Shown here piece after piece: positions 8,758-21,637 of a DNA stretch of 64,000 bases. Every line of letters begins with the position of its first letter. Within the stretch, counting starts at the first letter, position 1. Under the pieces are notes generated by a model. It was not told the origin of the DNA. It searched no databases and saw only the letters and a list, made by a program, of their open reading frames with translations. The position numbers were made by a program, and so were the translations under genes. Source of the DNA: RGDT01 sp964630925 (lineage in GTDB: Bacteria > Planctomycetota > Planctomycetia > Gemmatales > Gemmataceae); NCBI GenBank assembly GCA_964630925.1, contig CAZVZK010000020.1:32801-96800 (forward strand), written 5' to 3'.

Positions 8758-9087
8758 TCATTCTTCCCCGGACAGGGCCTCCAGCACGCCCCGCGTCTCG
8801 GGGCTGAAAAGCGCTAGCTCCTCCTCGGTCAGGAGCCTGTGTGAGCGGAAGACCAGGAGCTGGAGCAACGCCGTCGAGCGGCGGAAGTCGTTGAACGCCC
8901 GGGCCAGCTCCTTGTCCTGCCGCCGGATCAACTGGAAGATGGCCAGGTAACGCTCGTGGGCGCTCACCCCGGGCTGAACGATGAGCTTGTCGATCTCGGT
9001 GAGGGTGCGCTCGCAGAAGCGCTCCAGCGCGACGGGATGGATCGCGCGGAAGACCTTCCAGTCCGGCTCGCTGATCTGCCTCGTCAT
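8758..9087 (-). CDS. Conserved helical protein (109 aa)
   Basis: An all-helical soluble protein with the segments SEPDWKVFRAIHPVALERFC, SAHERYLAIFQLIRRQDKEL and ARAFNDFRRSTALLQLLVF. This pattern belongs to a family widespread in bacteria that databases often mislabel as a peptide ABC transporter protein; nothing in the sequence supports transport. The ATG at 9087 starts where the family similarity starts; the frame is open further upstream but there it shadows the toxin gene. It lies 11 bp upstream of the propeller gene on the same strand, and 94 bp after the toxin gene. Confidence 0.65.
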   Translation of the reverse strand: MTRQISEPDWKVFRAIHPVALERFCERTLTEIDKLIVQPGVSAHERYLAIFQLIRRQDKELARAFNDFRRSTALLQLLVFRSHRLLTEEELALFSPETRGVLEALSGEE

Positions 9088-9181
9088 GGATGAGCCTCGG
9101 ATCGTGTTTGCTATCTCACTCCTTCCGACCCACGCCGTCAAGCGTCTCCGGGCCGGATTCTCGACTCGGCCGGGAATCGAC

Positions 9182-9541
9182 TTACACCCGGGATGGCAGG
9201 TACACGACGGCCTGGCCCCTGATCTCATCCTCCGGCATGTACCCCGCGATGAGCAGGATATCGTCGATGGCCGAGCCGACGGATTGCTCGTTGGTGGTGG
9301 CGATGAGGCCTGGCATCGGCTCCCCGGCCTCCACGCGCTGCAACGCGAAGCCGACCATCGTGTGCCTGTCGTTGGTGATGAGGACGCGGTTCTCGGACGC
9401 CGCCCAGGCCAGGACGGCGGGGTCAGCGGTGCCTTCGGGAAGCGCATCCTGGACACGCACCAGATCGATCCCCGGCGAGCGGCGGCGCAGGCCGCGGACG
9501 ATCTCGCCGCGCACGTCGGCGTCACTGGCCAGCCGCAGCAT
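9182..9541 (-). CDS. DUF5615-type PIN-like toxin
   Basis: 119 residues. The N-terminus LRLASDADVRGEIVRGLRRR and the segment VLAWAASENRVLITNDRHTM are the typical conserved acidic positions of the DUF5615 branch of PIN-like nucleases (D6/D8 and the TND motif), expected to bind metal and cleave RNA. The ATG at 9541 has GGGAG 7 bases before it and overlaps the last 20 bp of the antitoxin gene, so the two are translationally coupled. Family members act as toxins paired with DUF433 proteins, exactly as here. RNase activity is inferred. Confidence 0.75.
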   Translation of the reverse strand: MLRLASDADVRGEIVRGLRRRSPGIDLVRVQDALPEGTADPAVLAWAASENRVLITNDRHTMVGFALQRVEAGEPMPGLIATTNEQSVGSAIDDILLIAGYMPEDEIRGQAVVYLPSRV

Positions 9542-9890
9542 CGGCCGTCTCCCTGGCGGCACGGCGGGCGAGGAGCTCATCCCGTGAGACGCGCGGACGG
9601 CCCTCTTCGATCTTCTGCCGGAGAGCGCTCGCCTCCTCTTCCCTGCGCTTCAGGTAGGCGCGCACCTCGTCACGATGGCGGAGGTAGTAGGCGATGACGG
9701 CGTGGACGTCCGCCAGGTCGAGGGTGTCGTAAGTGCGGACCAGGTCCTCAGCCGTCATGCCGTTCTCATACTGCTCGACGACGATGTCGAGGCCGACGCG
9801 GCTTTCACCGACACGCACGGCCCCGCCCTCGTGCTCGCGGAGGGGTGGGGCTTCCGGCTGGAGAGGGAGGCCGCTGGCCTGGGTCGTCAT
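9522..9890 (-). CDS. DUF433-family antitoxin
   Basis: 122 residues. The central part reads VGLDIVVEQYENGMTAEDLV, then RTYDTLDLADVHAVIAYYLR, the winged-helix DUF433 pattern (VapB45-like) used for DNA binding and toxin neutralisation. The C-terminal tail (VRAYLKRREEEASALRQKIE) is helical and would cover the toxin. GAGG lies upstream of the ATG. It is the first gene of a two-gene unit and is divergent from lhr, with a 70-bp gap that must hold both promoters. Autoregulation is usual for such modules. Confidence 0.75.
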   Translation of the reverse strand: MTTQASGLPLQPEAPPLREHEGGAVRVGESRVGLDIVVEQYENGMTAEDLVRTYDTLDLADVHAVIAYYLRHRDEVRAYLKRREEEASALRQKIEEGRPRVSRDELLARRAARETADAAAGQ

Positions 9891-9960
9891 CCGTCACCTC
9901 GCGATGTGTGGCCTGCCCGTATTGTACCGCCCGGCGGGCGCGAACCGCTACAATGATCGC

Positions 9961-14337
<4,377 letters not shown>

Positions 14338-14433
14338 GCCGGCGTCGGCGGCGCGAGATATACCAGCGGGGGCGGATCGTCTTGTAACACGGGCCCGACG
14401 TTGGACGCAGCACCCGTCGCCAAGGAGCCTCCG

Positions 14434-15828
14434 ATGAAGCACGCATCCCTCGCCTGCCTGGCCGTGTGCCTCTCGCTGCCGATGATCGCACGGGGGGCGG
14501 AGCCGCTCTCGGCGGAGGCGAAGGCCCGCATCGGACGCTACATCGCCGAGCTGGGCGAGGACGAGTTCGAGGCCCGCGAGATGGCCGAGCGCGTCCTGCG
14601 CCGCATCGGGCCGGCGGCATTGCCGGCGCTGCGCGAGGCCGCCGCCGCCAGCAAGGACACCGAGATCCGGGGCCGGGCCGCCCGCCTCGCCCGCGTCTTC
14701 GAGATGGAGGCGATCGCCGGCATCCTCGGCGCGCCGCTCAAGGTCCGCCTCGCGGTCAAGGACCTGCCGGCCGCCGAGGCCGTCGCCAAACTGGGCGAGC
14801 TGAGCAAGTACGCCATCAAGGTGCGCGGCGAGGTGCCGGGCAAGCGCGTCACGCTTGACACCGGGGAGGTCACGTTCTGGGAGGCGCTCGACGCGCTGAA
14901 TCGCGCCGCCGGGCTGCGCGAGGTGCCCTCCCGCGAGCCGTCGAAGCCGTGGCCCGAGGCCGAGGGGATCACGGTGGAGGCGGGCACAGACACGCCCACC
15001 GCGCGTTTCGGCTCCGTCCGGGTGCGTGCTCTGGCTGGGCCGCGCGGCGACCTCGGCCCCGGCCTCATCCTGAACGTCCAGCCCGAGCCGCGGCTGCGCG
15101 AGTTCCGTGTCCTGCCCGGCTCACTACGAATCCACAAGGCGCTCGACATCCACGGGCAGATGCTGGAGGCGGCTAATATCCCGGAGGAGGCGCCCAGGCC
15201 CGCCGGCGGGGGCGGCATCCTCATCGGCGGGCGGCCCCTGGTCATCCCGCCGGCGCCCACCGCCCAGCGCGGCGCCGGCTTCCACCTGAAGCTCGGAGTG
15301 AAGCCGACGCGTTCTCTGCGCGAGCTGTCCGGGACGGTGACGGTGACGGCGGAGTGCGAGACCGGCGTCGTCGCCACCATCCTCTCGCCGCTGACCGCGA
15401 AGGAGAAGTCCGCCTCGGGCCGCGACGGCTGGGCGGTGCGGCTGCTCTCGATCAGGCAACAGCCCGACGGCACCGTCTCGGCGTCGGCGGTGGTGACACG
15501 GCCCACGTCGAATCCGCTGGAGGGGGTGTTCGGCGGCAAGGTGCGTTTCGGCGGGCGGATCGTCATCAACGGCGTGGAGGTCGGCGGCGAGTCCGCCAAG
15601 GCGACGCCGGCGCACCCCCGTCTCTACGACGCCGAGGGCCGCGCCTACACCCTGTCGTCCGTGGCGGCCGGCGAGGTGCGCGAGGAGGGCGCCACGGCCG
15701 AGCGGCGGTTCACCCTGAAGTACGCCCCGCCGTCCGCGAAGTCGGTGCCGGCCCGGATGACGCTCTCGGCCATCGAGCCCTCGCCGCTCGTCGTGCCGTT
15801 CCGGTTCACCGACATCGAGGTGCCGTGA
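14434..15828 (+). CDS. Secreted HEAT-repeat-like protein, 464 aa
   Basis: AAGGAG lies 6 bases before the ATG. A signal peptide (MKHASLACLAVCLSLPMIA) is followed by a HEAT-like pair (ELGEDEFEAREMAERVLRRI, ALPALREAAAASKDTEIRGR). A domain resembling the secretin/TonB short N-terminal kind may follow (VRLAVKDLPAAEAVAKLGEL, then VTLDTGEVTFWEALDALNRA). The C-terminal half is beta-rich with no known name. It is likely periplasmic. It lies 96 bp after lhr and may be its own unit. Function unknown. Confidence 0.7.
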   Translation: MKHASLACLAVCLSLPMIARGAEPLSAEAKARIGRYIAELGEDEFEAREMAERVLRRIGPAALPALREAAAASKDTEIRGRAARLARVFEMEAIAGILGAPLKVRLAVKDLPAAEAVAKLGELSKYAIKVRGEVPGKRVTLDTGEVTFWEALDALNRAAGLREVPSREPSKPWPEAEGITVEAGTDTPTARFGSVRVRALAGPRGDLGPGLILNVQPEPRLREFRVLPGSLRIHKALDIHGQMLEAANIPEEAPRPAGGGGILIGGRPLVIPPAPTAQRGAGFHLKLGVKPTRSLRELSGTVTVTAECETGVVATILSPLTAKEKSASGRDGWAVRLLSIRQQPDGTVSASAVVTRPTSNPLEGVFGGKVRFGGRIVINGVEVGGESAKATPAHPRLYDAEGRAYTLSSVAAGEVREEGATAERRFTLKYAPPSAKSVPARMTLSAIEPSPLVVPFRFTDIEVP

Positions 15829-15984
15829 TCGGAGCGGATCACCGTCCGCGCCCGTGACGGGCCGGGCGTCGGCCGTCCGTAACCGGAGGGGGCCTCGAAG
15901 CCGAGCCGGTCACGGGAGGACCGCGCCAGGGCGTCGAGGTCGTCCGACGGGCGGGCCGCGCGGAGGTGGGATGCGTGCGTCGGC

Positions 15985-16944
15985 TCACGACTGCAGCCGC
16001 AGCCGCGGCAACGCCTTCTTCAGCTCCGCCGCCTCCTCGCTGGCGGCGGCCTCCTTCTCCACCCACACCTCGCCGAGCCGCTTCAGGCCCATCAGCTCCT
16101 TCAGCCCCTTGCCGGTCACCTTCGTCTTGCGCACGTCGAGGGAGTAGAGCTTCGTCAGGCCCGACAGCGCCTTCATCCCCTCGTCCGTCACCGGGTTGCT
16201 CCACAGCGACAGCCGCCGCATCTCGGGCATGCCGGCCACCACTTTCAGCCCCTCGTCCGTCATCTTGCTCGCCAGGCCGCCCACGTCCAGGTCCTCCAGC
16301 TTCTTCAGCCCGGCGAGGGCCTTCATCGCGGCGTCCGTCGGCGCCTGCCCGTACAGCCGCAGCGAACGCAGCTCGGTGAACGCGGCCAGCTCCTTGATGT
16401 CGTCCTCGCGCACCTTGCTGATCGACAGGTCGATGGATTGCAGCCCCTTCAGGCCGGCGATCTTCTTGATCCCGGCGGCGGTGTACCGCGAGTTGGTCAG
16501 CGACAGATTCTTCAGCCCCTTCATCCCGGTGATGTGGTCGAGCGTGGCGTCGGTGAAGCTGTTGAACCCGATGTCCAGGATCTCCATCTTCTCCAGGCCC
16601 TTCAGCTCCTTGCCCCACCCGTCGGTCAGGTCGTTGCCGTACAGGGTGAGGGAGCGTAGCTCCTTGAGGGCGCCCAGCCCCCTGGCCCCCTCGTCCTTCA
16701 CGTGCGAGTTCATCAGGTTCAGCTCGCGCAGCCCCTTGAGCGAGCGGACGGCGTCCATCACCTTCTTCACGTTCTCCGGCTTCAAATTGGTCGCGTAGAC
16801 CACGGTGATCGGCTCGCCCGGCTGCTTCTTGTCGCGCGTGTGGTACACCTTCAGCTCTTTGAACGTCGCCTCCGCCTCCCTGTCATCCGCCCGCGCCCCG
16901 GCCGCCACGGCCAACGCCACCGCCACGCACACCAACGTACGCAT
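15985..16944 (-). CDS. Secreted leucine-rich repeat protein
   Basis: 319 residues with a signal peptide (MRTLVCVAVALAVAAGARA). About nine LRR units of 23-25 residues carry the bacterial signature LxxLxxLxLxxNxLTDxGxxxL, for example LKELRSLTLYGNDLTDGWGK, MKGLKNLSLTNSRYTAAGIK and TKLYSLDVRKTKVTGKGLKE. A GGGAGG ribosome binding site lies before the ATG. LRR proteins of this type are abundant in planctomycetes and are thought to bind proteins; the partner is unknown. Confidence 0.85.
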   Translation of the reverse strand: MRTLVCVAVALAVAAGARADDREAEATFKELKVYHTRDKKQPGEPITVVYATNLKPENVKKVMDAVRSLKGLRELNLMNSHVKDEGARGLGALKELRSLTLYGNDLTDGWGKELKGLEKMEILDIGFNSFTDATLDHITGMKGLKNLSLTNSRYTAAGIKKIAGLKGLQSIDLSISKVREDDIKELAAFTELRSLRLYGQAPTDAAMKALAGLKKLEDLDVGGLASKMTDEGLKVVAGMPEMRRLSLWSNPVTDEGMKALSGLTKLYSLDVRKTKVTGKGLKELMGLKRLGEVWVEKEAAASEEAAELKKALPRLRLQS

Positions 16945-17004
16945 CGCCGCACCCTCCCCTGGGCCACATCATCCTAGACGTGGCGGGCGGGCCGGCCAAC
17001 CGCG

Positions 17005-17724
17005 CTACTCCGCGTCGGGGAAGTGCTTGCGGAAGGCCGCCTCGCGCTCGGCGGAGTCGAAGCCGGCCGTCGCGCTGTCGTCCTTGGGCTCGTGGCTCAC
17101 CACCACGCCGGTGCCGAAGTAGACGAGCATGGGCGCCGTCACCCCCGACACGTCCTCGCCGTACAGGCTCTCGAGCTTCTTGAGCAACGCGCGGAAGCGG
17201 GGGTTGTCGCAGCCGCGGAGGGTGATCCGGTGCCGCAGCACACGCAGCAGGTTCTCCGAGGCGATCTCGGTCAGGCCCTGGGTGAGGGTGTCGGCGAAGT
17301 CCTGCCAGGGGTCGTCCCCCTCGGCGTCCTCGCCCTCCTCCCTGGCCAGGTCTTCCTCCTCGGCGAACGACGCACAGGGGTCGTCCTCGTCGAGCACGTG
17401 GTGCCCGATCCCGAAGCGCGCGTCGGCGGCGTTGTGCCTGCCGAAGACGATCGCGTCGAGCGTCGTCTCGATCCTGTCGGGCGGGTATAGCGTCGTGATC
17501 CTGTCGGTGAGGGCCTTCTCGCCGCCGAAGCGGCGCCAGAAGTCGAGGTAGACCTCCGGCAGCCGCAGCTCGTCCATGTCGTCCATGTCGAGCCGCTCGC
17601 GGACCTCCGCCGTGAGATCGCGCATCCGCCGGCGGACCGCGTCGGCGGACACCTCGGCGCCCCTGGGCGGGCGGCCCGCCACCCGCGTGAACATCCGCCC
17701 GAGCGAGTCGAAGAGCGCTGCCAT
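17005..17724 (-). CDS. Hypothetical acidic protein, 239 aa
   Basis: A soluble protein without a signal peptide. The N-terminal 50 residues are basic and helical (SADAVRRRMRDLTAEVRERL). A middle stretch is very acidic (FAEEEDLAREEGEDAEGDD, about residues 123-141). The C-terminal part (LLRVLRHRITLRGCDNPRFR, then SGVTAPMLVYFGTGVVVSHE) is mixed. GGAGG lies 7 bases before the ATG at 17724. The neighbours on both sides are same-strand envelope genes. No family recognised. Confidence 0.6.
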   Translation of the reverse strand: MAALFDSLGRMFTRVAGRPPRGAEVSADAVRRRMRDLTAEVRERLDMDDMDELRLPEVYLDFWRRFGGEKALTDRITTLYPPDRIETTLDAIVFGRHNAADARFGIGHHVLDEDDPCASFAEEEDLAREEGEDAEGDDPWQDFADTLTQGLTEIASENLLRVLRHRITLRGCDNPRFRALLKKLESLYGEDVSGVTAPMLVYFGTGVVVSHEPKDDSATAGFDSAEREAAFRKHFPDAE

Positions 17725-17763
17725 GACGCATCCTCCCGGCCCGGCCATTGTAGGCCCGCCCGG

Positions 17764-18663
17764 TCAGAAGCGCAGGCCCGCCGTGAGGAGGATGTTGAGG
17801 GACTGGTAGTCGGCGTAGTTGCGGCTCTGGAGGACGTCGCTCCACACGTAGCCGTACTCCACACGTCCGCCGGCCTGGACGATGCAGCAGCCGCAGGGGA
17901 CCTCGATGTCGGTGTGGGCGGCGACGAAGAAGCCGCCGACGGTGTCGGTGCGGTGCCGCTCGCCGATCAGATCGTACCGGCACGAGCCGTAGCGTCCGCC
18001 GAGATCCCAGCCGGCGCGGCAGCGGGTGCCCTCGCAGGTGGCGCTGCCCCACAGGTACAGCTCCTGCCCGAGGGAGACGTTCAGGTACGTCTGGTTCATG
18101 CCGTCGGGGATGACGTTGAACGAGGCGAAGCGGAAGCGCTGCTGGTTGCCGCCGATGTTCACGACGCGGTCGGTGTTCACGAGGGTGAACTGGTCGTTGC
18201 TGACGGCGTTGTGCCACACGGAGCTGACGCCGAAGTCCACCACCCAGGCGCGGTCGCAGGCCAGGTTGAAGAAGAGGGTGCGTGCGCCCATCCCGATGGT
18301 GACGCCGGGGCGCATCTGCCCGCCGACGGCGCCGGTGCCGAGCGCGAAGGCCACGCCGGTGCGGCCGTAGGCTTCGGAGAAGATCGGGCCGTGGCCGCCG
18401 GCGGGGCCGCAGCAGCTCGGGCTGCGCGGGTAGGCCAGCCAGGACGAGATCCCCTCGGGATGCGGCGTCGGGCCGGCGGGCTGCGTGGGCTGCGCGGGCT
18501 GCGGCATCAGCGAAGGCATTTGGATGTTGTCTGACGCCGGCACGGCGGGCGTCGTGGCGACGGGCGGCACGGGGGCCGCCGTGGTGAATGGGGCCTGGCC
18601 ACGGGCCGGCCCCAGGGCGATCATCAGGGCGGCCAGGCCGCCCAGGCAGCTTGCGAGCTTCAT
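17764..18663 (-). CDS. Outer-membrane beta-barrel protein
   Basis: 299 residues with a signal peptide (MKLASCLGGLAALMIALGPA) and a Pro/Ala-rich linker. A barrel domain follows with alternating strands such as TLFFNLACDRAWVVDFGVSS, TYLNVSLGQELYLWGSATCE and GGFFVAAHTDIEVPCGCCIV. It ends in LNILLTAGLRF, a C-terminal phenylalanine signature for barrel assembly, and resembles planctomycete barrels of the BBP7 type. Several Cys pairs (PSCCGPAGG, PCGCCIV) suggest disulfides. The start at 18663 begins the signal peptide; the open frame upstream runs into the inverted repeat and is not coding. Confidence 0.7.
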   Translation of the reverse strand: MKLASCLGGLAALMIALGPARGQAPFTTAAPVPPVATTPAVPASDNIQMPSLMPQPAQPTQPAGPTPHPEGISSWLAYPRSPSCCGPAGGHGPIFSEAYGRTGVAFALGTGAVGGQMRPGVTIGMGARTLFFNLACDRAWVVDFGVSSVWHNAVSNDQFTLVNTDRVVNIGGNQQRFRFASFNVIPDGMNQTYLNVSLGQELYLWGSATCEGTRCRAGWDLGGRYGSCRYDLIGERHRTDTVGGFFVAAHTDIEVPCGCCIVQAGGRVEYGYVWSDVLQSRNYADYQSLNILLTAGLRF

Positions 18664-18740
18664 GCCGATTCTCCGGAAGGCGCGGATCGCCCCGGATGTA
18701 TTTCGGCCGCCGACGGTAGCGGTCTTGAGGGCAGGAAGAG

Positions 18741-18893
18741 GGCATACCACGAAATACACGGAAAACACAAAAAGAAGACAAAGAAACAAAGGATACATCA
18801 AGCAGAAAGACATGCAGATGGCGGCTGTCCTCTTCTGCCTATCTTGCCTTGTTTGTCTTCCTTTCGTGTCTTCCGTGTATTTCGTGGTATGCC
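18741..18893. repeat. AT-rich inverted repeat, 42-bp arms
   Basis: Left arm 18741-18782 pairs with right arm 18852-18893 with only three mismatches; the outer 23 bp (GGCATACCACGAAATACACG then GAA) are identical. The 69-bp centre is unpaired. Base composition is strikingly AT-rich for this genome. Both flanking genes are on the minus strand, so it lies after the RNase HII-like gene and before the barrel gene, where it could end transcription. The ACGAAATACACG wording recalls a family of intergenic repeats common in planctomycetes and other bacteria (from memory). Confidence 0.8.
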
Positions 18894-18912
18894 TTCTTCA
18901 GCTTCTCCCGCG

Positions 18913-19848
18913 TCACTTCGTCCGCCAGATGGCGGTGTGGGGCAGCCCCAGCTCGGCGGCGGCCGGGCGGATCGCCTCCATGTAGCGCGGCGCGTCGCCG
19001 GGGTAGCCCGCCGTCGGGGCCAGGCCCGGCACGCGCGTCTGCCAGAACCCGTTGAACTCGGCCATGAACAGCTCGCGCAGGTACTTGCTGACCATCGACG
19101 CCAGGGCCACGCACAGGTGGGCGCCGTCCGCCCTCGGCAGGAACGAGACCGCCAGACGCCGCCCGGCCTGCTCGGCCTCGTAGCGGCTGGCCTGCTCCCC
19201 CTCCTCGATCACCCGGACCAGCGACCCCGTGGCCTGCTGCATCTGCATCAGGTAGGTGTTGCGCCCGCCCTGCTTGTCGATGAACGCCTCGGCGTCGGCG
19301 TCGGGGCAGCGCGGCAGGACGGAGGACAGAAGGCGGACGAAGCTGTCCGCGAGTATGGCGCTCTTGGTGCCGGCCCGCTCGACCACGCGGTTGAACCGCG
19401 CCGGGCAGACGACGGCGCTGGCGATGACCCAGCCGGAGACGCCGTTGCCGGCGCACGCCTCCGCCAGCGGCTCACGCGGGGCGTCCTGGCCGAGGGCGGT
19501 GGCGCCGGTGAACCACGGCTCGGCGCGCAGCTCGTCGGCGTCGTCGGGGCAGACGAGGTCGGCGAGGAGGGCGGCGAGCGTCGGCGGGGTGTGGGGGAGG
19601 AGGGGGAGGACGCCACGCTCCAGGCCCGGCAGGCCGCGCGAGCCGTGGACGAGCTTGCTGTCGTCGGCGATGATGCGCGTGTCGCCCTTCTTCTTCGGCG
19701 CGGGGCGGGCGCGGCGGAGGGCGGCGGCGAGACGCTCCCACAGGCACTCGGGGCCGGGGCCCTCGACGCGGCAGGCGACGGCGCTCATGACGAACGGTCC
19801 GAGGTTGGGGCCGTAGCCCGCCTCGTCGATGCCGATGGACCACTTCAC
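18913..19848 (-). CDS. Ribonuclease HII-like protein, long form
   Basis: 311 residues starting at GTG (19848) with AGGAGG 8 bases upstream. The N-terminus WSIGIDEAGYGPNLGPFVMS carries the D-E-G-x-G-P active-site motif of RNase HII (D8, E9). The remaining catalytic positions fit IADDSKLVHG, AFIDKQGGRN and ASMVSKYLRELFM. Typical RNase HII is about 200 residues; the extra length is an insertion of roughly 100 residues between DDSK and the third acidic motif (GVLPLLPHTPPTLAALLADL onward). The family removes RNA from RNA/DNA hybrids. It may be a lineage-specific paralogue, so no gene symbol is given. Confidence 0.72.
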   Translation of the reverse strand: MKWSIGIDEAGYGPNLGPFVMSAVACRVEGPGPECLWERLAAALRRARPAPKKKGDTRIIADDSKLVHGSRGLPGLERGVLPLLPHTPPTLAALLADLVCPDDADELRAEPWFTGATALGQDAPREPLAEACAGNGVSGWVIASAVVCPARFNRVVERAGTKSAILADSFVRLLSSVLPRCPDADAEAFIDKQGGRNTYLMQMQQATGSLVRVIEEGEQASRYEAEQAGRRLAVSFLPRADGAHLCVALASMVSKYLRELFMAEFNGFWQTRVPGLAPTAGYPGDAPRYMEAIRPAAAELGLPHTAIWRTK

Positions 19849-19926
19849 GCGGCGGCCCTCCTGGCCCGCTGGCGGCGACGGGCGTATTCTAGCCGACGCC
19901 CGGCGGCGCGTGAAAGGGCGAAGGCG

Positions 19927-20271
19927 ATGCTCGCGGACAACATCTTCAAGAAGATCATCGACAAGTCGATCCCGGCGCGGATCATCCACGAGGACGAGCA
20001 GTGCCTCGCGTTCCACGACAACAGGCCACAGGCGCCGGTGCACGTGCTCATCATCCCGCGCAAGGAGATCCGCACGCACGACGACATCACGGCGGACGAC
20101 GCGGCCCTGTTGGGGCACATGCACGTCGTGGCACGCAAGCTGGCGGCGGACCTGGGGCTGGCGGACGGCTACCGGCTGGTGATCAACTGCCGGGAGCGGG
20201 CCGGGCAGACGGTGCCGCACCTGCACATGCACCTGCTGGGGGGCCGCGACCTGGGGTGGCCGCCGGGGTGA
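19927..20271 (+). CDS. HIT-family nucleotide-binding protein (HINT type)
   Basis: 114 residues. The histidine-triad motif PHLHMHLLGG has H98, H100 and H102, and the HINT-type N-terminus NIFKKIIDKSIPARIIHEDE and middle APVHVLIIPRKEI are complete. HINT proteins hydrolyse nucleoside phosphoramidates such as AMP-lysine. It is divergent from the RNase HII-like gene with a 78-bp gap holding both promoters, and convergent with the next gene 4 bp beyond its stop. Confidence 0.9.
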   Translation: MLADNIFKKIIDKSIPARIIHEDEQCLAFHDNRPQAPVHVLIIPRKEIRTHDDITADDAALLGHMHVVARKLAADLGLADGYRLVINCRERAGQTVPHLHMHLLGGRDLGWPPG

Positions 20272-20275
20272 GGCG

Positions 20276-21040
20276 TCACTCCTCGCCGGTGCGGACGGTC
20301 AGGGTGAAGGCCCCGGGCTCCTTGCCGGCGGACGTGGCGATGACGCGGTATTCGCCGGCGCGGCGGACCTGGATGATGATGCGGGCGTTCCCGTCGTTGC
20401 CGCTGTCGTCGTCGGAGGAGACGATCTTGCCGCCCGGGCCCTCGAGCATGAGGTACGGGTCCCAGTCCCTGCGGCGCTCCTTGTCCTTGCCGGCGGCGCG
20501 TTCGAGGTCGATGACGTACAGCTGGCGGGCCTTCAGCTTCAGCTTAAACGCCTTGTGCGGGCCCTGGCTCTTGACGCCGTCCTCGTTGCTGTAGATGGGG
20601 TCGTCGGCGGCCAGGGTGCCGTTCTCCTCCAGGGCGGGCTTGGCGCCGTAGGGGATGTGGCGGGAGGTCACCTTGTAGTCGAGGGGGCCGGCGTCGAGGT
20701 CGTCGTTGATGTTGGGGAGGATGAGCAGGCGGTAGGCGCGGGTCTCGCGGGGGACGAAGTAGGTCTGGAAGGTGTCGTCCTCGGTCTTGCTGGTGCCGTA
20801 GGAGAATGCGCCGGGGCGGAGCATGACGTTGGGCGTGAAGCCCTGGCCCTCGACCTTGATGAAGTAGAGCTTGCCGCCCTCCATCTTGAGCTGGTGCGAT
20901 CCGGCCTGGACCTTGCCCTTCTCGACGGTCTCCTTGGGGGGCTCGGCCTTCTCTTTCTGGGCGGGCGCGGTGCCGGCCAGCACGGCGAGGATCGCGGCCA
21001 GGGCGAGGGCGGCCCGGGCGGACGGACGGGTGAACGACAT
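20276..21040 (-). CDS. Secreted PPC-type (pre-peptidase C-terminal) domain protein
   Basis: 254 residues. A signal peptide (ARAALALAAILAVLAGTAPA) is followed by a charged spacer. Two beta-sandwich domains follow: one around SHQLKMEGGKLYFIKVEGQG to RAYRLLILPNINDDLDAGPL, one around KLKARQLYVIDLERAAGKDK to AGEYRVIATSAGKEPGAFTL. The second reads as a PPC domain: DWDPYLMLEGPGGKIVSSDD, DDSGNDGNARIIIQVRRAGE, YRVIATS. The role is likely extracytoplasmic binding. GGAGG lies before the ATG. Confidence 0.75.
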   Translation of the reverse strand: MSFTRPSARAALALAAILAVLAGTAPAQKEKAEPPKETVEKGKVQAGSHQLKMEGGKLYFIKVEGQGFTPNVMLRPGAFSYGTSKTEDDTFQTYFVPRETRAYRLLILPNINDDLDAGPLDYKVTSRHIPYGAKPALEENGTLAADDPIYSNEDGVKSQGPHKAFKLKLKARQLYVIDLERAAGKDKERRRDWDPYLMLEGPGGKIVSSDDDSGNDGNARIIIQVRRAGEYRVIATSAGKEPGAFTLTVRTGEE

Positions 21041-21125
21041 CGGAGCCTCCGGCGTTGAGGGGGTGCGCTGGTGTGCCGGTGCCTATTCAATGGAACGCGC
21101 CGGCGGGTGCAAGCGGAAACCGGAG

Positions 21126-21620
21126 TTAGCGCGGACGGACGAGATAGGGCCAGGCGGTCACGATGTGCTTGCTCTCCTTCCGGTTGAGCTCGCGGAAGTA
21201 GGCGAGGATGGCCGCCCGGTGATTCATGGGCATGCGATTGATGTCGCCTTCGAGCTTGCCCTCCAGCCTCGCCATGTTCTCCCGGCGCTCGGGGAGGTGG
21301 GCACGGATGTGGGCCTCGGCGATGGCGTTGAGGAGGTCGAGGGCCTCGGCCGGGGTGCAATGACGCACGGCGATCTCCACGGAGCGGCCGTCGTTCTGGC
21401 GGTGCGTGGTGATCCGCTGGCGGATCCAGCCCACGTCCTTGTGCGGGGCGACGGCCGGCACCTTGATCTTCAGCACCTCGCCCAGGAACGCGGCGGAGGT
21501 GAGCTTCGCCGCCAGTCGGTCATCATCGAGGCCGGGGGCGGCGAGGACGACGCACGCCACGGGCGTCGGGGGCGGCTTGAGGAACGGGGCCGGGGCGGCG
21601 AGCAGGAGCAGGGTGAGCAA
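21126..21620 (-). CDS. Secreted Wzz-periplasmic-domain-like protein, paralogue 1
   Basis: 164 residues. A TTG start at 21620 is proposed because GGAGG lies 6 bases before it and a hydrophobic leader (LLTLLLLAAPAPF) follows at once. The body reads SAAFLGEVLKIKVPAVA, VGWIRQRITTHRQNDGRSVE, IAVRHCTPAEALDLLNAIAE, which resembles the membrane-proximal domain of polysaccharide co-polymerases (Wzz/GumC) where a pair of beta strands follows the helix. The usual transmembrane hairpin and tyrosine kinase are absent. It follows its paralogue by 17 bp, suggesting a tandem duplication. Confidence 0.5.
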   Translation of the reverse strand: MLTLLLLAAPAPFLKPPPTPVACVVLAAPGLDDDRLAAKLTSAAFLGEVLKIKVPAVAPHKDVGWIRQRITTHRQNDGRSVEIAVRHCTPAEALDLLNAIAEAHIRAHLPERRENMARLEGKLEGDINRMPMNHRAAILAYFRELNRKESKHIVTAWPYLVRPR

Positions 21621-21637
21621 GGTCGGCCTCCGTGGCG

